A DNA stretch of 64,000 nt from positions 310,001 through 374,000 of the forward strand of contig NZ_CP119107.1 of NCBI RefSeq assembly GCF_029094525.1. The letters run 5' to 3'. Below are positions 1 through 7,946 of the stretch, piece by piece. The translations under genes and the position numbers were made by a program. The notes beneath the pieces were generated by a model. That model searched no databases. It was not told the origin of the DNA and saw nothing but the letters and a program-made list of their open reading frames with translations. Each line of letters starts with the position of its first letter. Positions within the stretch are counted from its first letter, which is position 1. This DNA is from Pullulanibacillus sp. KACC 23026 (GTDB taxonomy: Bacteria; Bacillota; Bacilli; Bacillales; Sporolactobacillaceae).

Positions 1-108
1 TTGCCTCCTGTTTTTGATGGTGAATAGAGTATCTTTTGACCGGCTAGAAAATACTTGAGCAGGACGATAAATTTAATGTGTTCGCTTAACTTATGTGAGG
101 ATGATTGA

Positions 109-543
109 ATGAAAAAGCAACCGACCATAGGGTTGATCGATGGCAGTCTTAGGTCTTGTCCTAGAACACCAAATTGTGTGTCGACCAATCATAGTGATTT
201 AAACCGTCATATGCTCCCAATTGACTACAGTGGTTTAACCTTGGATGAAGCCAAGGGCATTTTATTTGAAGTGTTAAAGACCATCCCTAAAGTAGAAGTG
301 GTGAAAGAAGAGGATGGCTATATTCACGCTGAGGCGAAGACGATGGTCTTTGAATACATACAAGATGCCGAATTTCTGTTTGATGAGGACGACAAGCAGC
401 TTCATTTTCGGTCCGCCTCTCGCGTGGGCTATACGGATTTTGGAAGCAATAAACGGCGCATGCAATCCGTTGTGGCCCGCTTTTTGCGCAAACGAGATGA
501 ACATCTTGAGAAGCAGGCAGAAACAGACAAGCCTGCTACTTGA
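109..543 (+). CDS. DUF1499 family protein
   Basis: This 144-residue protein fits the DUF1499 family, whose biochemical role is unknown. The N-terminal part carries the typical cysteine-containing stretch (LRSCPRTPNCVST, about residues 14-26). The core ends in the family-like segment HFRSASRVGYTDFGSNKRRM (about residues 99-118), an RSxSRxGxxDxGxNRxR pattern. No signal peptide or membrane segment is evident, so a cytoplasmic location is inferred. The ATG is preceded by TGAGGATGATTGA, a fair ribosome site. The tail after residue 120 is charged and probably flexible. The next gene lies 183 bases downstream, so they may or may not be co-transcribed. Family call is fairly sure; function is not known. 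Confidence 0.8.
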   Translation: MKKQPTIGLIDGSLRSCPRTPNCVSTNHSDLNRHMLPIDYSGLTLDEAKGILFEVLKTIPKVEVVKEEDGYIHAEAKTMVFEYIQDAEFLFDEDDKQLHFRSASRVGYTDFGSNKRRMQSVVARFLRKRDEHLEKQAETDKPAT

Positions 544-726
544 ATAAACACCTCGCTTGGCAGGCTCGCGAAGGATCTCTTTTAATAGGAGGCTTCCTTT
601 ACGGATTATCTCCGAACATGCGGGCCTAGTTGGCTTGTAAAAACGAAAGAAAAAAGGATTGGAAATAATTTCGAGTTTAAAGGCGTTCAAATTGACACAT
701 CTTCTATATTGAAAGGGGTGTCAATA

Positions 727-1017
727 ATGGACTTTCAAAATCCTTTTAATCCAATTGGAGGGGTTTTTCTAAACGCTGAGCCATTGGATATGAAGCTTGA
801 GCATGACCGGTATGAGGTTTATGTAAATGGAGATTTTGTTGGAATTAAAACCCTTTTGACGCAAAATGAAGAGGTAACCGATTTAAATGATTTCTTGAGA
901 GAGCAAGGGATTAAAGCCTTTCAAGCTAAGACGAATGGTGACCATTATGAGATTCATACGGACAAGATGGAAGAACCAATCAAAGATGCCTTACAGGTTT
1001 ATTTACAAACTCGATAA
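727..1017 (+). CDS. Small hypothetical acidic protein
   Basis: I do not recognise this 96-residue protein. The start is placed at the ATG at 727 because AAAGGGGTG (712-720) sits 6 bases upstream; the longer reading frame from a TTG at 709 would put the start before that site. The protein begins MDFQNPFNPIGG, is acidic, has no cysteine, no membrane segment and no obvious domain motif. Its mix of beta-prone and helical stretches suggests a small globular protein. It lies just upstream of ywdK, the position where other Bacillales also keep short uncharacterised ywd genes, but I cannot show orthology. Real-gene status rests on ribosome site and amino-acid composition. Confidence 0.6.
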   Translation: MDFQNPFNPIGGVFLNAEPLDMKLEHDRYEVYVNGDFVGIKTLLTQNEEVTDLNDFLREQGIKAFQAKTNGDHYEIHTDKMEEPIKDALQVYLQTR

Positions 1018-1040
1018 AAAAGCAGATGTCCATTTTTTCA

Positions 1041-1049
1041 GGGGGGGGG
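1041..1049. other. Run of nine G in intergenic DNA
   Basis: Nine consecutive G occur 24 bases after the stop of the 727-1017 gene. Nothing else in the 1018-1205 spacer is recognisable. G runs of this length are rare in such genomes and slip easily in replication and in sequencing. Confidence 0.9.
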
Positions 1050-1202
1050 AAGATCTCGTTTCTCTGGAAAAATGGTCTTTTTCTTTTTTGTGGGGACAGG
1101 CCACTGCTGAAAGAATAACTTCTCGGCAGGGGTCTGGCCACACCACTATAACGAAAGCTCTAATGGGTCAGTGGGTTAGATATGCAGGAGAACAACGGGG
1201 TA

Positions 1203-1211
1203 TGGTATGAT
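1203..1211 (+). promoter_or_regulatory. Extended -10 promoter candidate for ywdK
   Basis: TGG followed by TATGAT makes an extended -10 element about 38 bases before the ywdK start. No convincing -35 hexamer lies 16-18 bases upstream, which is tolerable for extended -10 promoters. Confidence 0.4.
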
Positions 1212-1248
1212 ACGACTAAATAGAGACTGATTAAGGAGGATGAGAAAA

Positions 1249-1623
1249 ATGAAGGTTTTTATGGTACTTGGAACATTAAATGCGTTTCTGTCTATCGCTT
1301 TAGGAGCATTTGGAGCGCATGGACTGAAAGATAAGCTCTCTGCAAAGTATCTTGATATATACCAAACAGGGGTCCACTATCATATGATTCATGCGCTTGG
1401 GCTTGTTATAGTAGGCATCCTATATATGACGCTAAACAAAAATCAACCGGTTCTGATGACCTGGACAGGGTGGCTGATGTTTGCAGGGATTGTTTTGTTC
1501 TCTGGAAGTCTTTATGTCCTTAGTTTAACGAAGGTATCTGTCCTTGGAGCGATCACACCTCTTGGAGGACTTTGCTTCTTAGCGAGTTGGCTGCTTCTAA
1601 CCATTGCCATTATTAAAGCTTAA
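1249..1623 (+). CDS. ywdK: DUF423 small membrane protein YwdK
   Basis: This 124-residue protein belongs to the DUF423 family (YwdK of B. subtilis), small inner-membrane proteins of unknown function. The family's N-terminal pattern is visible: residues 1-25 contain LGTLNAFLSIALGAFGAHGLK, followed by YxTGVxYHMIHALGL (about residues 38-52). Four hydrophobic segments span most of the sequence (about 3-22, 47-65, 72-92, 100-122). The ATG at 1249 is chosen because AAGGAGGA (1233-1240) lies 8 bases upstream; an in-frame ATG at 1240 overlaps that ribosome site. A bidirectional terminator follows immediately, and the convergent neighbour gerQ is the same neighbour as in B. subtilis. Confidence 0.88.
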   Translation: MKVFMVLGTLNAFLSIALGAFGAHGLKDKLSAKYLDIYQTGVHYHMIHALGLVIVGILYMTLNKNQPVLMTWTGWLMFAGIVLFSGSLYVLSLTKVSVLGAITPLGGLCFLASWLLLTIAIIKA

Positions 1624-1637
1624 TTATTTTTGTACAT

Positions 1638-1683
1638 AAAAAAACGCCACAGTAAGGGAATAGCTTACTAAGGCGTTTTTTTT
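1638..1683. terminator. Bidirectional terminator between ywdK and gerQ
   Basis: An A-tract followed by ACGCC pairs with GGCGT followed by a T-tract, and an inner AGTAAG pairs with CTTACT. Runs of A before and T after the stem let it work for both converging genes. Confidence 0.9.
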
Positions 1684-1703
1684 ATAAATAAGTAGCAGGT
1701 CAT

Positions 1704-2216
1704 CTAACGTCGATAAGGATAAGCGTAATTGACTACACCTTGGAAGACAACGTAATCAAGGTAGATTAAAGGAAGCAGATATCTTGTACCTGTTGCAACC
1801 TCTTTTAAAATAAGATGGTCACGTCCAGCGGCTTCAATGGTTCCTTTAAAGGACTTGGATTCATTGCCGCCAGCATGTTCAAAGGTCATATAGACAGTCA
1901 CTTCTTTGTCTTTGTTCAGGCGGAGAATGTTCTCAATGTACGATTGTTCCTGTGCAGGCAGCGGAAGCGTCCCTCCTTGGGGGGCAGCAGGCGATGTGGC
2001 ACCAGGTGTCCCTCCAGGAGTCACTGGAGCAGTCGTACTTGGAGGAACTGCTGCTCCAGTACTTGGCGTCTGTGGATAAGGGTAGTAGGGCATCGCACTT
2101 GGAGGTGGGGTTCCAGTGCCTTGGTTTCCATACTTTGGATGCAAATTCTGATTAGAGTAGCCGGATGGATAACCGGATGGATAACCAGATGGGTAACCAG
2201 TGTATTCTTCAGGCAT
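1704..2216 (-). CDS. gerQ: Spore coat protein GerQ
   Basis: GerQ (YwdL) is an inner-coat spore protein, cross-linked by transglutaminase Tgl, that is needed to place the cortex hydrolase CwlJ in the spore. The 170-residue product has a long low-complexity N-terminal half (Tyr, Pro, Gly, Ser, Gln, Thr) and the conserved C-terminal domain beginning QSYIENILRLNKDKEVTVY and ending YLDYVVFQGVVNYAYPYRR-like. The first residues include a tandem YPSG repeat encoded by near-perfect 12-bp DNA repeats (about 2156-2205). The ATG at 2216 is 11 bases after AAAGGAG; the upstream GTG at 2228 overlaps that site. It lies downstream of cwlJ on the same strand, 70 bases apart, so the two probably form one sporulation operon as in the B. 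cereus group. Confidence 0.93.
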   Translation of the reverse strand: MPEEYTGYPSGYPSGYPSGYSNQNLHPKYGNQGTGTPPPSAMPYYPYPQTPSTGAAVPPSTTAPVTPGGTPGATSPAAPQGGTLPLPAQEQSYIENILRLNKDKEVTVYMTFEHAGGNESKSFKGTIEAAGRDHLILKEVATGTRYLLPLIYLDYVVFQGVVNYAYPYRR

Positions 2217-2286
2217 ATGTTTGTTCACTCCTTTATATCATCACCCCTAAAATTAAGGGTTATTGACTAATGAGCCTCTTGAAAGG

Positions 2287-2715
2287 TTAATAAATAGATG
2301 GACAAGTGGAGGCGGTTGTCACATAGAAACAGTGGTCTTTAAAACGACCGGCATTATATTGACCAAACCACTGAGTGCGGCACTCGGCCCCTGAGGCAGG
2401 ACGGTAATAATAAAGGGAATATTCGGCTGGGTGGTAGCGCAAGCCCTTTAGCACATTTCTTGCTAATTTCTTTTCGTTCTCTCGTGCTCTTTGATAAAAG
2501 TAACTATGCTGCGTTGCTTCGAAGCCGCCAGGTGATTGGTAGACCATTTGGGAGATCGTCCTGACATCTTCAAAGTCTAGACAATCTGCCCGAACGCGAT
2601 TAACCCCTACATTCCCTACTAAGAGTTCACCAAGATCGCCTTGGTCCTCGGCTTCCGCACGCATTAATCGAGCGAGTAAATCGACATCGCTTTCGTTGTA
2701 CTGAATGACCGCCAC
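2287..2715 (-). CDS. cwlJ: Cell wall hydrolase CwlJ (spore germination)
   Basis: CwlJ is a cortex-lytic enzyme activated during germination by Ca-dipicolinate; it has the Hydrolase_2 fold shared with SleB. The protein is 142 residues, the same length as B. subtilis CwlJ, once translation is begun at GTG 2715, which lies behind AGGAGGTGA with a 3-4 base gap. Visible family features: LLARLMRAEAEDQGDLGELLVGNVGVNRV (the catalytic-Glu region, about residues 14-42; key residue Glu in RAEAE), and the C-terminal WFGQYNAGRFKDHCFY segment. There is no signal peptide, as expected for a protein deposited from the mother cell. A sigma-E type promoter sits 40 bases upstream and gerQ follows. Confidence 0.95.
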   Translation of the reverse strand: MAVIQYNESDVDLLARLMRAEAEDQGDLGELLVGNVGVNRVRADCLDFEDVRTISQMVYQSPGGFEATQHSYFYQRARENEKKLARNVLKGLRYHPAEYSLYYYRPASGAECRTQWFGQYNAGRFKDHCFYVTTASTCPSIY

Positions 2716-2754
2716 GGTGTCACCTCCTGATGTCACTCATGCTGCCTAAATTCA

Positions 2755-2782
2755 TGTGTATGTAAAAGCAGGATAAATATGA
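2755..2782 (-). promoter_or_regulatory. Sigma-E type promoter for cwlJ-gerQ
   Basis: On the minus strand TCATATT (2776-2782) matches the sigma-E -35 pattern KMATATT. After a 13-base spacer CATACACA (2755-2762) matches 7 of 8 positions of CATACAMT. Sigma-E control of cwlJ and gerQ is known in B. subtilis; the promoter call here is from sequence only. Confidence 0.7.
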
Positions 2783-2790
2783 ACCTGTTA

Positions 2791-2826
2791 CACAAAAAAA
2801 GATAGCGCCAGAGGCACTATCTTTGA
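2791..2826 (-). terminator. Terminator after hemQ
   Basis: AAAGATAG pairs with CTATCTTT around a short GC core. Read on the minus strand the stem runs into seven T, so it ends hemQ transcription 70 bases past its stop. Confidence 0.8.
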
Positions 2827-2892
2827 ATGAATTTTAAATTAAGTTTCATCGAATGGGAAATGGACAAACGGGTCATCCGAGTTTTAAAGAGG

Positions 2893-3642
2893 TTAGACCG
2901 TAAGCCTATCCTTCAGTCGTTCTTTGTTTAAAAGGGACCCTACATAAAAGGCGCCAAATTCACCAAATCGCGCACTCACTTCATCAAATCGCATTTCATA
3001 GACAAGCTTTTTGAATTGAAGGGCATCATTGGCAAAAAGGGTAACGCCCCATTCCCAGTCATCAAAGCCAACCGATCCGGTGATAATCTGTTTAACTTTT
3101 CCAGCATAAGTGCGACCTATTAATCCATGTGATTTCATCAGTTCACGGCGTTCTTCCATTGAGAGCATGTACCAGTTATCGTTTCCTTCACGACGCTTGT
3201 CCATCGGATAAAAGCAGACATAATCGGTTTTTGGCAAGATAGGAAAAAGTCGCGGCTTTAATTTCGGTGACTCATAAGGATCGCCTTCAATGCCATTGGC
3301 TAGATAATTGCTCAATTCAACAACCGACACATATGAATAAGCCGGAATGGTGACTTCAGCCAGTTTTGTTTTATTAAAGGCTGTTTCAAGCTCATTCAAC
3401 TCGACCATGGTTGGTCTAAGCCACATAAGCATGATGTCCGCCTTCTGCCCAATGATGGAATAGAAAGCATAACTGCCTTCCTTGTTCTGCTGGACCTGGT
3501 CCCATTTATCTAAAAAGGTATAAAATTCTTCTAAGGCTGCTGCACGTTCTTCGTTGGATAAAGCTTTCCAAAGGGTCCAATCAATCGTACGGAAATCATG
3601 GAGGCAATACCAACCATCTAATGTTTCTGCTGCTTCTGCCAT
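2893..3642 (-). CDS. hemQ: Coproheme decarboxylase HemQ
   Basis: HemQ (YwfI) does the last step of the coproporphyrin-dependent haem pathway of Firmicutes: peroxide-driven decarboxylation of two propionates of coproheme III to haem b. The 249-residue protein has the chlorite-dismutase-like fold signatures, notably [20 protein letters not shown]. With the ATG at 3642, the catalytic Tyr falls at residue 145 and the proximal His at residue 172 (MKSHG), the same numbering reported for the Geobacillus enzyme. This also supports the start, which lies behind AAAGGAG; a GTG at 3651 overlaps that site. Cytoplasmic. lipL lies upstream on the same strand, 113 bases away, with a separate promoter candidate between them. 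Confidence 0.96.
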   Translation of the reverse strand: MAEAAETLDGWYCLHDFRTIDWTLWKALSNEERAAALEEFYTFLDKWDQVQQNKEGSYAFYSIIGQKADIMLMWLRPTMVELNELETAFNKTKLAEVTIPAYSYVSVVELSNYLANGIEGDPYESPKLKPRLFPILPKTDYVCFYPMDKRREGNDNWYMLSMEERRELMKSHGLIGRTYAGKVKQIITGSVGFDDWEWGVTLFANDALQFKKLVYEMRFDEVSARFGEFGAFYVGSLLNKERLKDRLTV

Positions 3643-3698
3643 GTTCGTCACTCCTTTTTCTAGTGGTTCTAGAATAAATAAGTAAGTTGTCTAGCTTT

Positions 3699-3708
3699 AT
3701 TGTAGCAC
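3699..3708 (-). promoter_or_regulatory. Extended -10 promoter candidate for hemQ
   Basis: On the minus strand TGC precedes TACAAT (3699-3704) about 57 bases before the hemQ ATG. The -35 region is AT-rich without a clear TTGACA match. Confidence 0.4.
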
Positions 3709-3755
3709 ACCCATTTAAAAACAAGAAAAACGTGACACATGAGGGATTCAAACAT

Positions 3756-4583
3756 TTAAAGATTACCTAATGCTTTTTCATTCCGTTCCACCATTCGCTC
3801 ATAAAATCCTTGGAAATCACTCGCTTCTTCAAGTGTTAACTGAGAAGGGACGAGCTCCCCAAATTGGCTAAGCGTGTTATAAAAGTGAAGCATGAGATCT
3901 TGTACAGAGATCGGACAGCCGGTAAGCTCTGACAGAGAGGCCATAACTTCAGGACGGACAATCGGATAAGCAAAAGGTGTGTGATCGCCATCAAGGCTGG
4001 CTTTATAAAAGTCGCGAATTAGAGCAGCACGTTCGGTCCCGCTGCCTTCCGCACATAGATAAATTTGGACAGCTACCCCATGGCGGAGGCGCCGCTGGGA
4101 AATGCCAGCGAATTTTTTTCCATTCACGCTTAAATCATAACGTCCAGGGCAATAGGAGCCAACAATTTCCCGAGCTTCAATATTTTGGCTATATGACTTT
4201 AGCATATTTTGGACAAAGCGGGTCATTGTCTCATACCCATCATCGATCGAAATATGGCCTTCTCCTTCAGGCAAAATCAAAGATATATTTAGTACGCCTT
4301 CATCGAGCACAACGGCGAGCCCGCCTGAATTTCGCACCACCGTTTTATAACCTTGTGAATGAAGGTGTTCAATGCCTTTTTTGAGATGGGGTAAACGCGT
4401 ATCTTGAATGCCAAGCACAACGGTATTATGATGCACCCACGTTCGTGCCGCACATGGGGAATCCCCTTTTCCGACGGATTGGCACAAACAATCATCAATC
4501 GCAAAGGATTGTTTGGCATCAAAAGAAGGGCCTAGTGTTGTTTGATCAATTATGCGCCATCTTGGCTGATGCAGCATGGACAT
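3756..4583 (-). CDS. lipL: Octanoyl-[GcvH]:protein N-octanoyltransferase LipL
   Basis: LipL (YwfL) moves octanoyl groups from the glycine-cleavage H protein to E2 subunits of 2-oxoacid dehydrogenases, a step in lipoate assembly special to Bacillales. The 275-residue protein belongs to the biotin/lipoate ligase-like transferase fold. Visible are [18 protein letters not shown] (about residues 84-101), a [19 protein letters not shown] block with the likely thioester-forming Cys145 and the following Lys pair at 156-157, and SQRR at 162-165. The ATG at 4583 has AGGAG 8 bases upstream; an ATG two codons later is possible but worse placed. Order lipL-hemQ is as in B. subtilis. Cytoplasmic. Confidence 0.93.
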   Translation of the reverse strand: MSMLHQPRWRIIDQTTLGPSFDAKQSFAIDDCLCQSVGKGDSPCAARTWVHHNTVVLGIQDTRLPHLKKGIEHLHSQGYKTVVRNSGGLAVVLDEGVLNISLILPEGEGHISIDDGYETMTRFVQNMLKSYSQNIEAREIVGSYCPGRYDLSVNGKKFAGISQRRLRHGVAVQIYLCAEGSGTERAALIRDFYKASLDGDHTPFAYPIVRPEVMASLSELTGCPISVQDLMLHFYNTLSQFGELVPSQLTLEEASDFQGFYERMVERNEKALGNL

Positions 4584-4632
4584 TTGAAAAACTCCTATAC
4601 TATTACATTTTCCATTGTTTGAAAATCCTAAT

Positions 4633-4641
4633 TATTATACC
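4633..4641 (-). promoter_or_regulatory. Extended -10 promoter candidate for lipL
   Basis: On the minus strand TGG precedes TATAAT (4633-4638), about 50 bases before the lipL start. No good -35 match is seen at 16-18 bases. Confidence 0.4.
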
Positions 4642-4674
4642 ACTCTTAAATAAAACTTGGGATAGAATAAGTCG

Positions 4675-4703
4675 TTTTCAAGGATCGACAAAAAAGGTAT
4701 AAT
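4675..4703 (+). promoter_or_regulatory. Sigma-A promoter candidate for ywfO
   Basis: TTTTCA (4675-4680), a 17-base spacer, then a perfect TATAAT (4698-4703). It would start a transcript about 105 bases upstream of ywfO and its partner ywgA. Confidence 0.55.
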
Positions 4704-4814
4704 TAGGACAAATTGACTCACCGTTCTAATCATAAGCGGAGCCAAACAGGGACCCTGAAAACGTTGCTTAGATTAAGGCTTAGATCGTTTAAGCCAGATA
4801 GGATGTGACAAAGG

Positions 4815-6107
4815 ATGAAGGATCCTTTTCAACAGCTTAAAGAAGAAAAAGTGTTTAAAGACCCTGTTCATCGTTATATACACGTCAGAGATACTTTGAT
4901 ATGGGACTTAATTGGCACAAAGGAATTCCAACGCTTGAGAAGGGTGAGACAGCTTGGGACAACCTTCTTAACCTTTCATGGTGCCGAACATAGCAGATTT
5001 AGTCATTCTTTGGGGGTATACGAGATTACTAGACGCATTGCTGATGTCTTTCAAGGGCGGCCTCATTGGGATAATAGCGAGCGTCTTCTTGCTCTGTCAG
5101 CTGCGCTGCTTCACGATGTGGGGCATGGGCCATTTTCGCATTCCTTTGAAAAAGTTTTTGATACGGACCACGAAGCGTTTACACGGGCCGTCATCTTAGG
5201 AGATACAGAAGTCAACCAGATCCTAAAAAGGGTAAGTCTTGATTTCCCAGCGAAGGTAGCCGATGTGATTGGGAAGACCTATCAGAATAAACTCGTTGTC
5301 AGCCTCATTTCTAGCCAAATTGACGCCGACCGTATGGATTATCTTTTAAGGGATGCTTATTTTACAGGTGTCAGCTACGGTCATTTTGATCTGGAACGTA
5401 TCTTGCGGGTCATGCGTCCGAAAGAAGACCAGGTTGTTATTAAGCAATCTGGGATGCACGCGGTTGAGGATTATATTATGAGCCGATATCAAATGTATTG
5501 GCAGGTGTATTTCCATCCTGTAACGAGAAGTGCAGAAGTCATCCTTTCTAGAATCCTTCACAGGGCTAAAGCGTTAGACCATGAAGGCTTTGTATTTCAG
5601 GAAACACCGCAGCTTCTCATCCCACTTTTTAGAGGAGAGATGACTTTAGCGGATTATCTCCAACTGGATGAGTCTGTCATTATGTATTACTTTCAGCGCT
5701 GGCAATTCGAAAAGGATCCCATTTTGGCTGATCTATGCGATCGTTTTTTAACCAGGCGTCTTTTTAAATATGCTGAGTTTTCACCATCAAATTTCAATGT
5801 GTATGTTGAGTTGAAGGACAAGTTTAAGGAAGTGGGGATTGATCCTGATTACTATTTAATTGTGGATTCGTCCTCAGATCTCCCTTACGATTTCTATCGT
5901 CCTGGGGAGGAAGGAGAACGGCTGCCGATTCATCTTCTTATGCCGGACGGTAGGCTTCGCGAACTTTCTCGGGAATCCGATATTGTCGAAGCGATCTCCG
6001 GCAAGAAACGAACCGATCATAAGCTCTATTACCCAGCTGATTTTCTTGAAAAGGCTGAACTGCCACCGCAACTCAAACAAGATATTTTAAAGTTGCTGAA
6101 TAAATAG
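4815..6107 (+). CDS. ywfO: HD-domain phosphohydrolase YwfO
   Basis: This 430-residue cytoplasmic protein is an HD-superfamily metal-dependent phosphohydrolase of the dGTPase/SAMHD1-like group (YwfO). The HD residues are visible: H in GAEHSRFSHSLGV (about residues 56-68), the HD pair in ALLHDVGHGPFSHSFE (about 96-111), and the later Asp in SQIDADRMDYLLRDAY (about 170-185). Members act on nucleoside triphosphates, but the substrate here is unknown. The ATG at 4815 is preceded by GGATGTGA, a one-mismatch match to the GGAGGTGA ribosome site; an upstream ATG reads straight into a stop. ywgA begins 12 bases after the stop, so they form an operon. Confidence 0.88.
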   Translation: MKDPFQQLKEEKVFKDPVHRYIHVRDTLIWDLIGTKEFQRLRRVRQLGTTFLTFHGAEHSRFSHSLGVYEITRRIADVFQGRPHWDNSERLLALSAALLHDVGHGPFSHSFEKVFDTDHEAFTRAVILGDTEVNQILKRVSLDFPAKVADVIGKTYQNKLVVSLISSQIDADRMDYLLRDAYFTGVSYGHFDLERILRVMRPKEDQVVIKQSGMHAVEDYIMSRYQMYWQVYFHPVTRSAEVILSRILHRAKALDHEGFVFQETPQLLIPLFRGEMTLADYLQLDESVIMYYFQRWQFEKDPILADLCDRFLTRRLFKYAEFSPSNFNVYVELKDKFKEVGIDPDYYLIVDSSSDLPYDFYRPGEEGERLPIHLLMPDGRLRELSRESDIVEAISGKKRTDHKLYYPADFLEKAELPPQLKQDILKLLNK

Positions 6108-6119
6108 GAGGGACCAATC

Positions 6120-6641
6120 ATGCTTGATGAGCACGCCAAAGTACTGACGGTGCTGCAATATGCTGGTGAAATCATTGGAAGGAAGAAGCTTCAAAAAATA
6201 GTCTTTATCTTAAAAAAGCTCGGGTATCCATTTCGTGAAAAATATGGCTTTCATTTCTTCGGCCCCTATTCAGAAGAGCTGACCCTGCAAACAGAGGAGT
6301 TGGATAATCTCGGTTTTCTTAAAGAAACAAAAGAGAAGCAGGGCGGGTATCACCAATATCGGTATGAATTAACTCCCTCTGGTGAGACCTTTTTGCAAAA
6401 TTTCAAGTTTTCCTTTTCTGGATTGGACGAGCTGGTTACACATCTGAATCAACAGCCTTCCAGGTTTCTTGAGTTAGTCTCAACGGCCTTATACTTTGAA
6501 CAACTAGACGAGTCTGAGAAGCGAGAGAAAATCAAAACGGTCAAAGCCAAACAAAATTATACCGAGGATGAAATAGATCAGGCATTTGCCTTTATTAGAG
6601 ATCTCAAAAAACGCTTAGTCTCTAAAACTACTTATTCATAA
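6120..6641 (+). CDS. ywgA: YwgA family protein
   Basis: This 173-residue protein matches the YwgA family, which is uncharacterised. The N-terminal half resembles a winged-helix module: LQKIVFILKKLGYPFREKYGF (about residues 22-42; key residues K and Y/F), FGPYSEEL, then a wing-like YHQYRYELTPSGETFL (about 80-95). The C-terminal part is helical and charged. No membrane segment. AGGAGGGACCA precedes the ATG, and the gene follows ywfO by 12 bases, the same pairing as in B. subtilis, hinting at a shared role with the HD hydrolase. A strong terminator ends the pair. Confidence 0.8.
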   Translation: MLDEHAKVLTVLQYAGEIIGRKKLQKIVFILKKLGYPFREKYGFHFFGPYSEELTLQTEELDNLGFLKETKEKQGGYHQYRYELTPSGETFLQNFKFSFSGLDELVTHLNQQPSRFLELVSTALYFEQLDESEKREKIKTVKAKQNYTEDEIDQAFAFIRDLKKRLVSKTTYS

Positions 6642-6695
6642 AAGTTATCAAACTAATAACGAAGCAAAATGCGGGACAGAAGCAGTTGACGAATA

Positions 6696-6745
6696 GAAAA
6701 AGCCGAACTTATTCACACCTTTTAACGTGATGGGTTCGGTTTTTC
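6696..6745 (+). terminator. Terminator after ywgA
   Basis: CCGAAC pairs with GTTCGG, extended by inner TCAC/GTGA and outer GAAAAA/TTTTTC, ending in a T run. Lies 55 bases after the ywgA stop. Confidence 0.85.
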
Positions 6746-6775
6746 ATTTGTAAGTTAAGCCATTTATGAAACACT

Positions 6776-6891
6776 AGTCAAAATACGTTGCTTTTCGCGG
6801 GCACGGCCTAAGCCACCTCAGCAAGGAAAACGCTTGCTTGCGGGGATCTTCAGACATGTGCGGTTCGAGCAGGAGTCTCCGTATTTTGACT
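6776..6891 (-). repeat. GC-rich palindromic intergenic repeat of a Bacillaceae type
   Basis: A 116-base element is bounded by a perfect 12-bp inverted repeat, AGTCAAAATACG at 6776-6787 and CGTATTTTGACT at 6880-6891. Read on the minus strand the inside contains GGAGACTCCTGCTCG, ATCCCCGCAAGC, GCTGAGGTGGCT and CCCGCGAAAAGC. This follows the layout I recall for an interspersed GC-rich repeat common between genes in Bacillaceae (GGAGACTCC...GACCCCGC...GAGGAGGCTC...CCGCGGAAAGC). It encodes nothing. Family membership is from memory of the pattern, not a search. Confidence 0.65.
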
Positions 6892-7159
6892 GAGCTTCCT
6901 ATTTGTTTCTGTCCTTATAAACATTTAGTGTTCGGAATTTAAGTCTATTCGTTTAGTTTTGTCCCAGCCACTTTGTGTTCCTATAAGCTTTTTTAAAAAG
7001 CATCTGACAATCACCCCCGTATAAGATTAGACTGACAAAGGGCTCTTAGGAGAGCATGTCCGAATGCGATTTTGGGACAACTTGAAAGAAAGTTGTCCAT
7101 ATCTTGGTTTTATCTGCATATAGTCAAAAGGACAAACTTTTTAAAATGAAGGTGTTGCC
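6892..7159. other. Non-coding spacer before the Ni/Co transporter gene
   Basis: No gene is seen. The notable item is a perfect 9-bp inverted repeat GGACAACTT / AAGTTGTCC with a 6-base loop (7075-7098), 61 bases before the next start. It has no T run, so it is more like an operator than a terminator. Confidence 0.5.
7075..7098. promoter_or_regulatory. Perfect inverted repeat, candidate metalloregulator operator
   Basis: GGACAACTT, six bases, AAGTTGTCC. Position is 61-85 bases before the Ni/Co transporter start, where a repressor or activator site would be expected. No T run follows. Regulator unknown. Confidence 0.4.
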
Positions 7160-7924
7160 ATGCCAAATGATTTAACCCTTTTAGCGGCGGTTGGATTGGG
7201 CATTCTTCATTCCATGGAGCCAGGTCATGGAAAGGGTGTGATGTCCGCTTATTTGTTATCGACACGTGCTAAAGCACTGCAAGCCTGTTTCTTAGGTTTA
7301 ATAACGGCTTTATCTCATGCTCTTTCTATTTTCCTATTGGCCGGAATCGCCTCTCTAACGGTTCATCACGTCACTCCCACTGAATGGGTCCATGGTATAG
7401 AGGCTTTATCAGGTTTCTTTATTCTGATCATTGGGGTTTTACGGTTGATTCAGAGTGTAAAGCCGCATATTGTAACCGTAGGATCGTGGTCGGGTAAGAC
7501 TGGTTCGATTATAAGCGCTGCTCATTCCACTGAAGGAGAAAGTCATGACCATCATGATCATGATCACGAGCACCATCATCATTTTCACTATCATCCAAAG
7601 AAGGCGCCGACTCGCTTAAGCCAATTTTTCTTAGTCGGGTTTTTGACAGGGATCATTCCGTGTCCAAGCGCTTTAGCGATCATCCTCGCTGCTGTCAGCT
7701 CGCATCAGGTGATGGTTGGCATTCAGTTGGTTGCGGCCTTTTCCCTAGGCGGTGCCCTCACTATGGCTAGTCTCGGATATATAATGAGCCGGACGAGCGG
7801 CAAAATCAGGGCAATCAATGAAGGGTTTATAAAGCTTTTGTCAATTGGCTCCGCACTGTTAATAATAGGGCTTGGAGCAGCCGTGACCATTAGAGCCAGT
7901 ATCCATATCTGGCTCTCCATGTAA
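7160..7924 (+). CDS. Ni2+/Co2+ transporter, RcnA/NicO-like membrane protein
   Basis: This 254-residue integral membrane protein looks like the NicO/RcnA group of nickel-cobalt transporters, most often effluxers. The family motif appears near the N-terminus as GILHSMEPGHGKGVMSAYL (about residues 14-32), with metal-binding His and the PGHGK turn. A second motif, TGIIPCPSALAII, sits around residue 170. Between them is a cytosolic loop extremely rich in His, Asp and Glu (about residues 128-150), typical of Ni/Co buffering. About six membrane segments are visible. The start ATG follows GAAGGTGTTGCC. The gene stands alone; an upstream perfect inverted repeat may bind a metal sensor. Transport direction is inferred, not shown. 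Confidence 0.8.
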   Translation: MPNDLTLLAAVGLGILHSMEPGHGKGVMSAYLLSTRAKALQACFLGLITALSHALSIFLLAGIASLTVHHVTPTEWVHGIEALSGFFILIIGVLRLIQSVKPHIVTVGSWSGKTGSIISAAHSTEGESHDHHDHDHEHHHHFHYHPKKAPTRLSQFFLVGFLTGIIPCPSALAIILAAVSSHQVMVGIQLVAAFSLGGALTMASLGYIMSRTSGKIRAINEGFIKLLSIGSALLIIGLGAAVTIRASIHIWLSM

Positions 7925-7946
7925 AAAAACTTTTTTAGTCATTCTG

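Noticed and set aside
935-1210. 91-codon frame overlapping the end of the 727-1017 gene
   Set aside because: Out of frame with the better-supported gene, no ribosome site, runs through the G9 tract.
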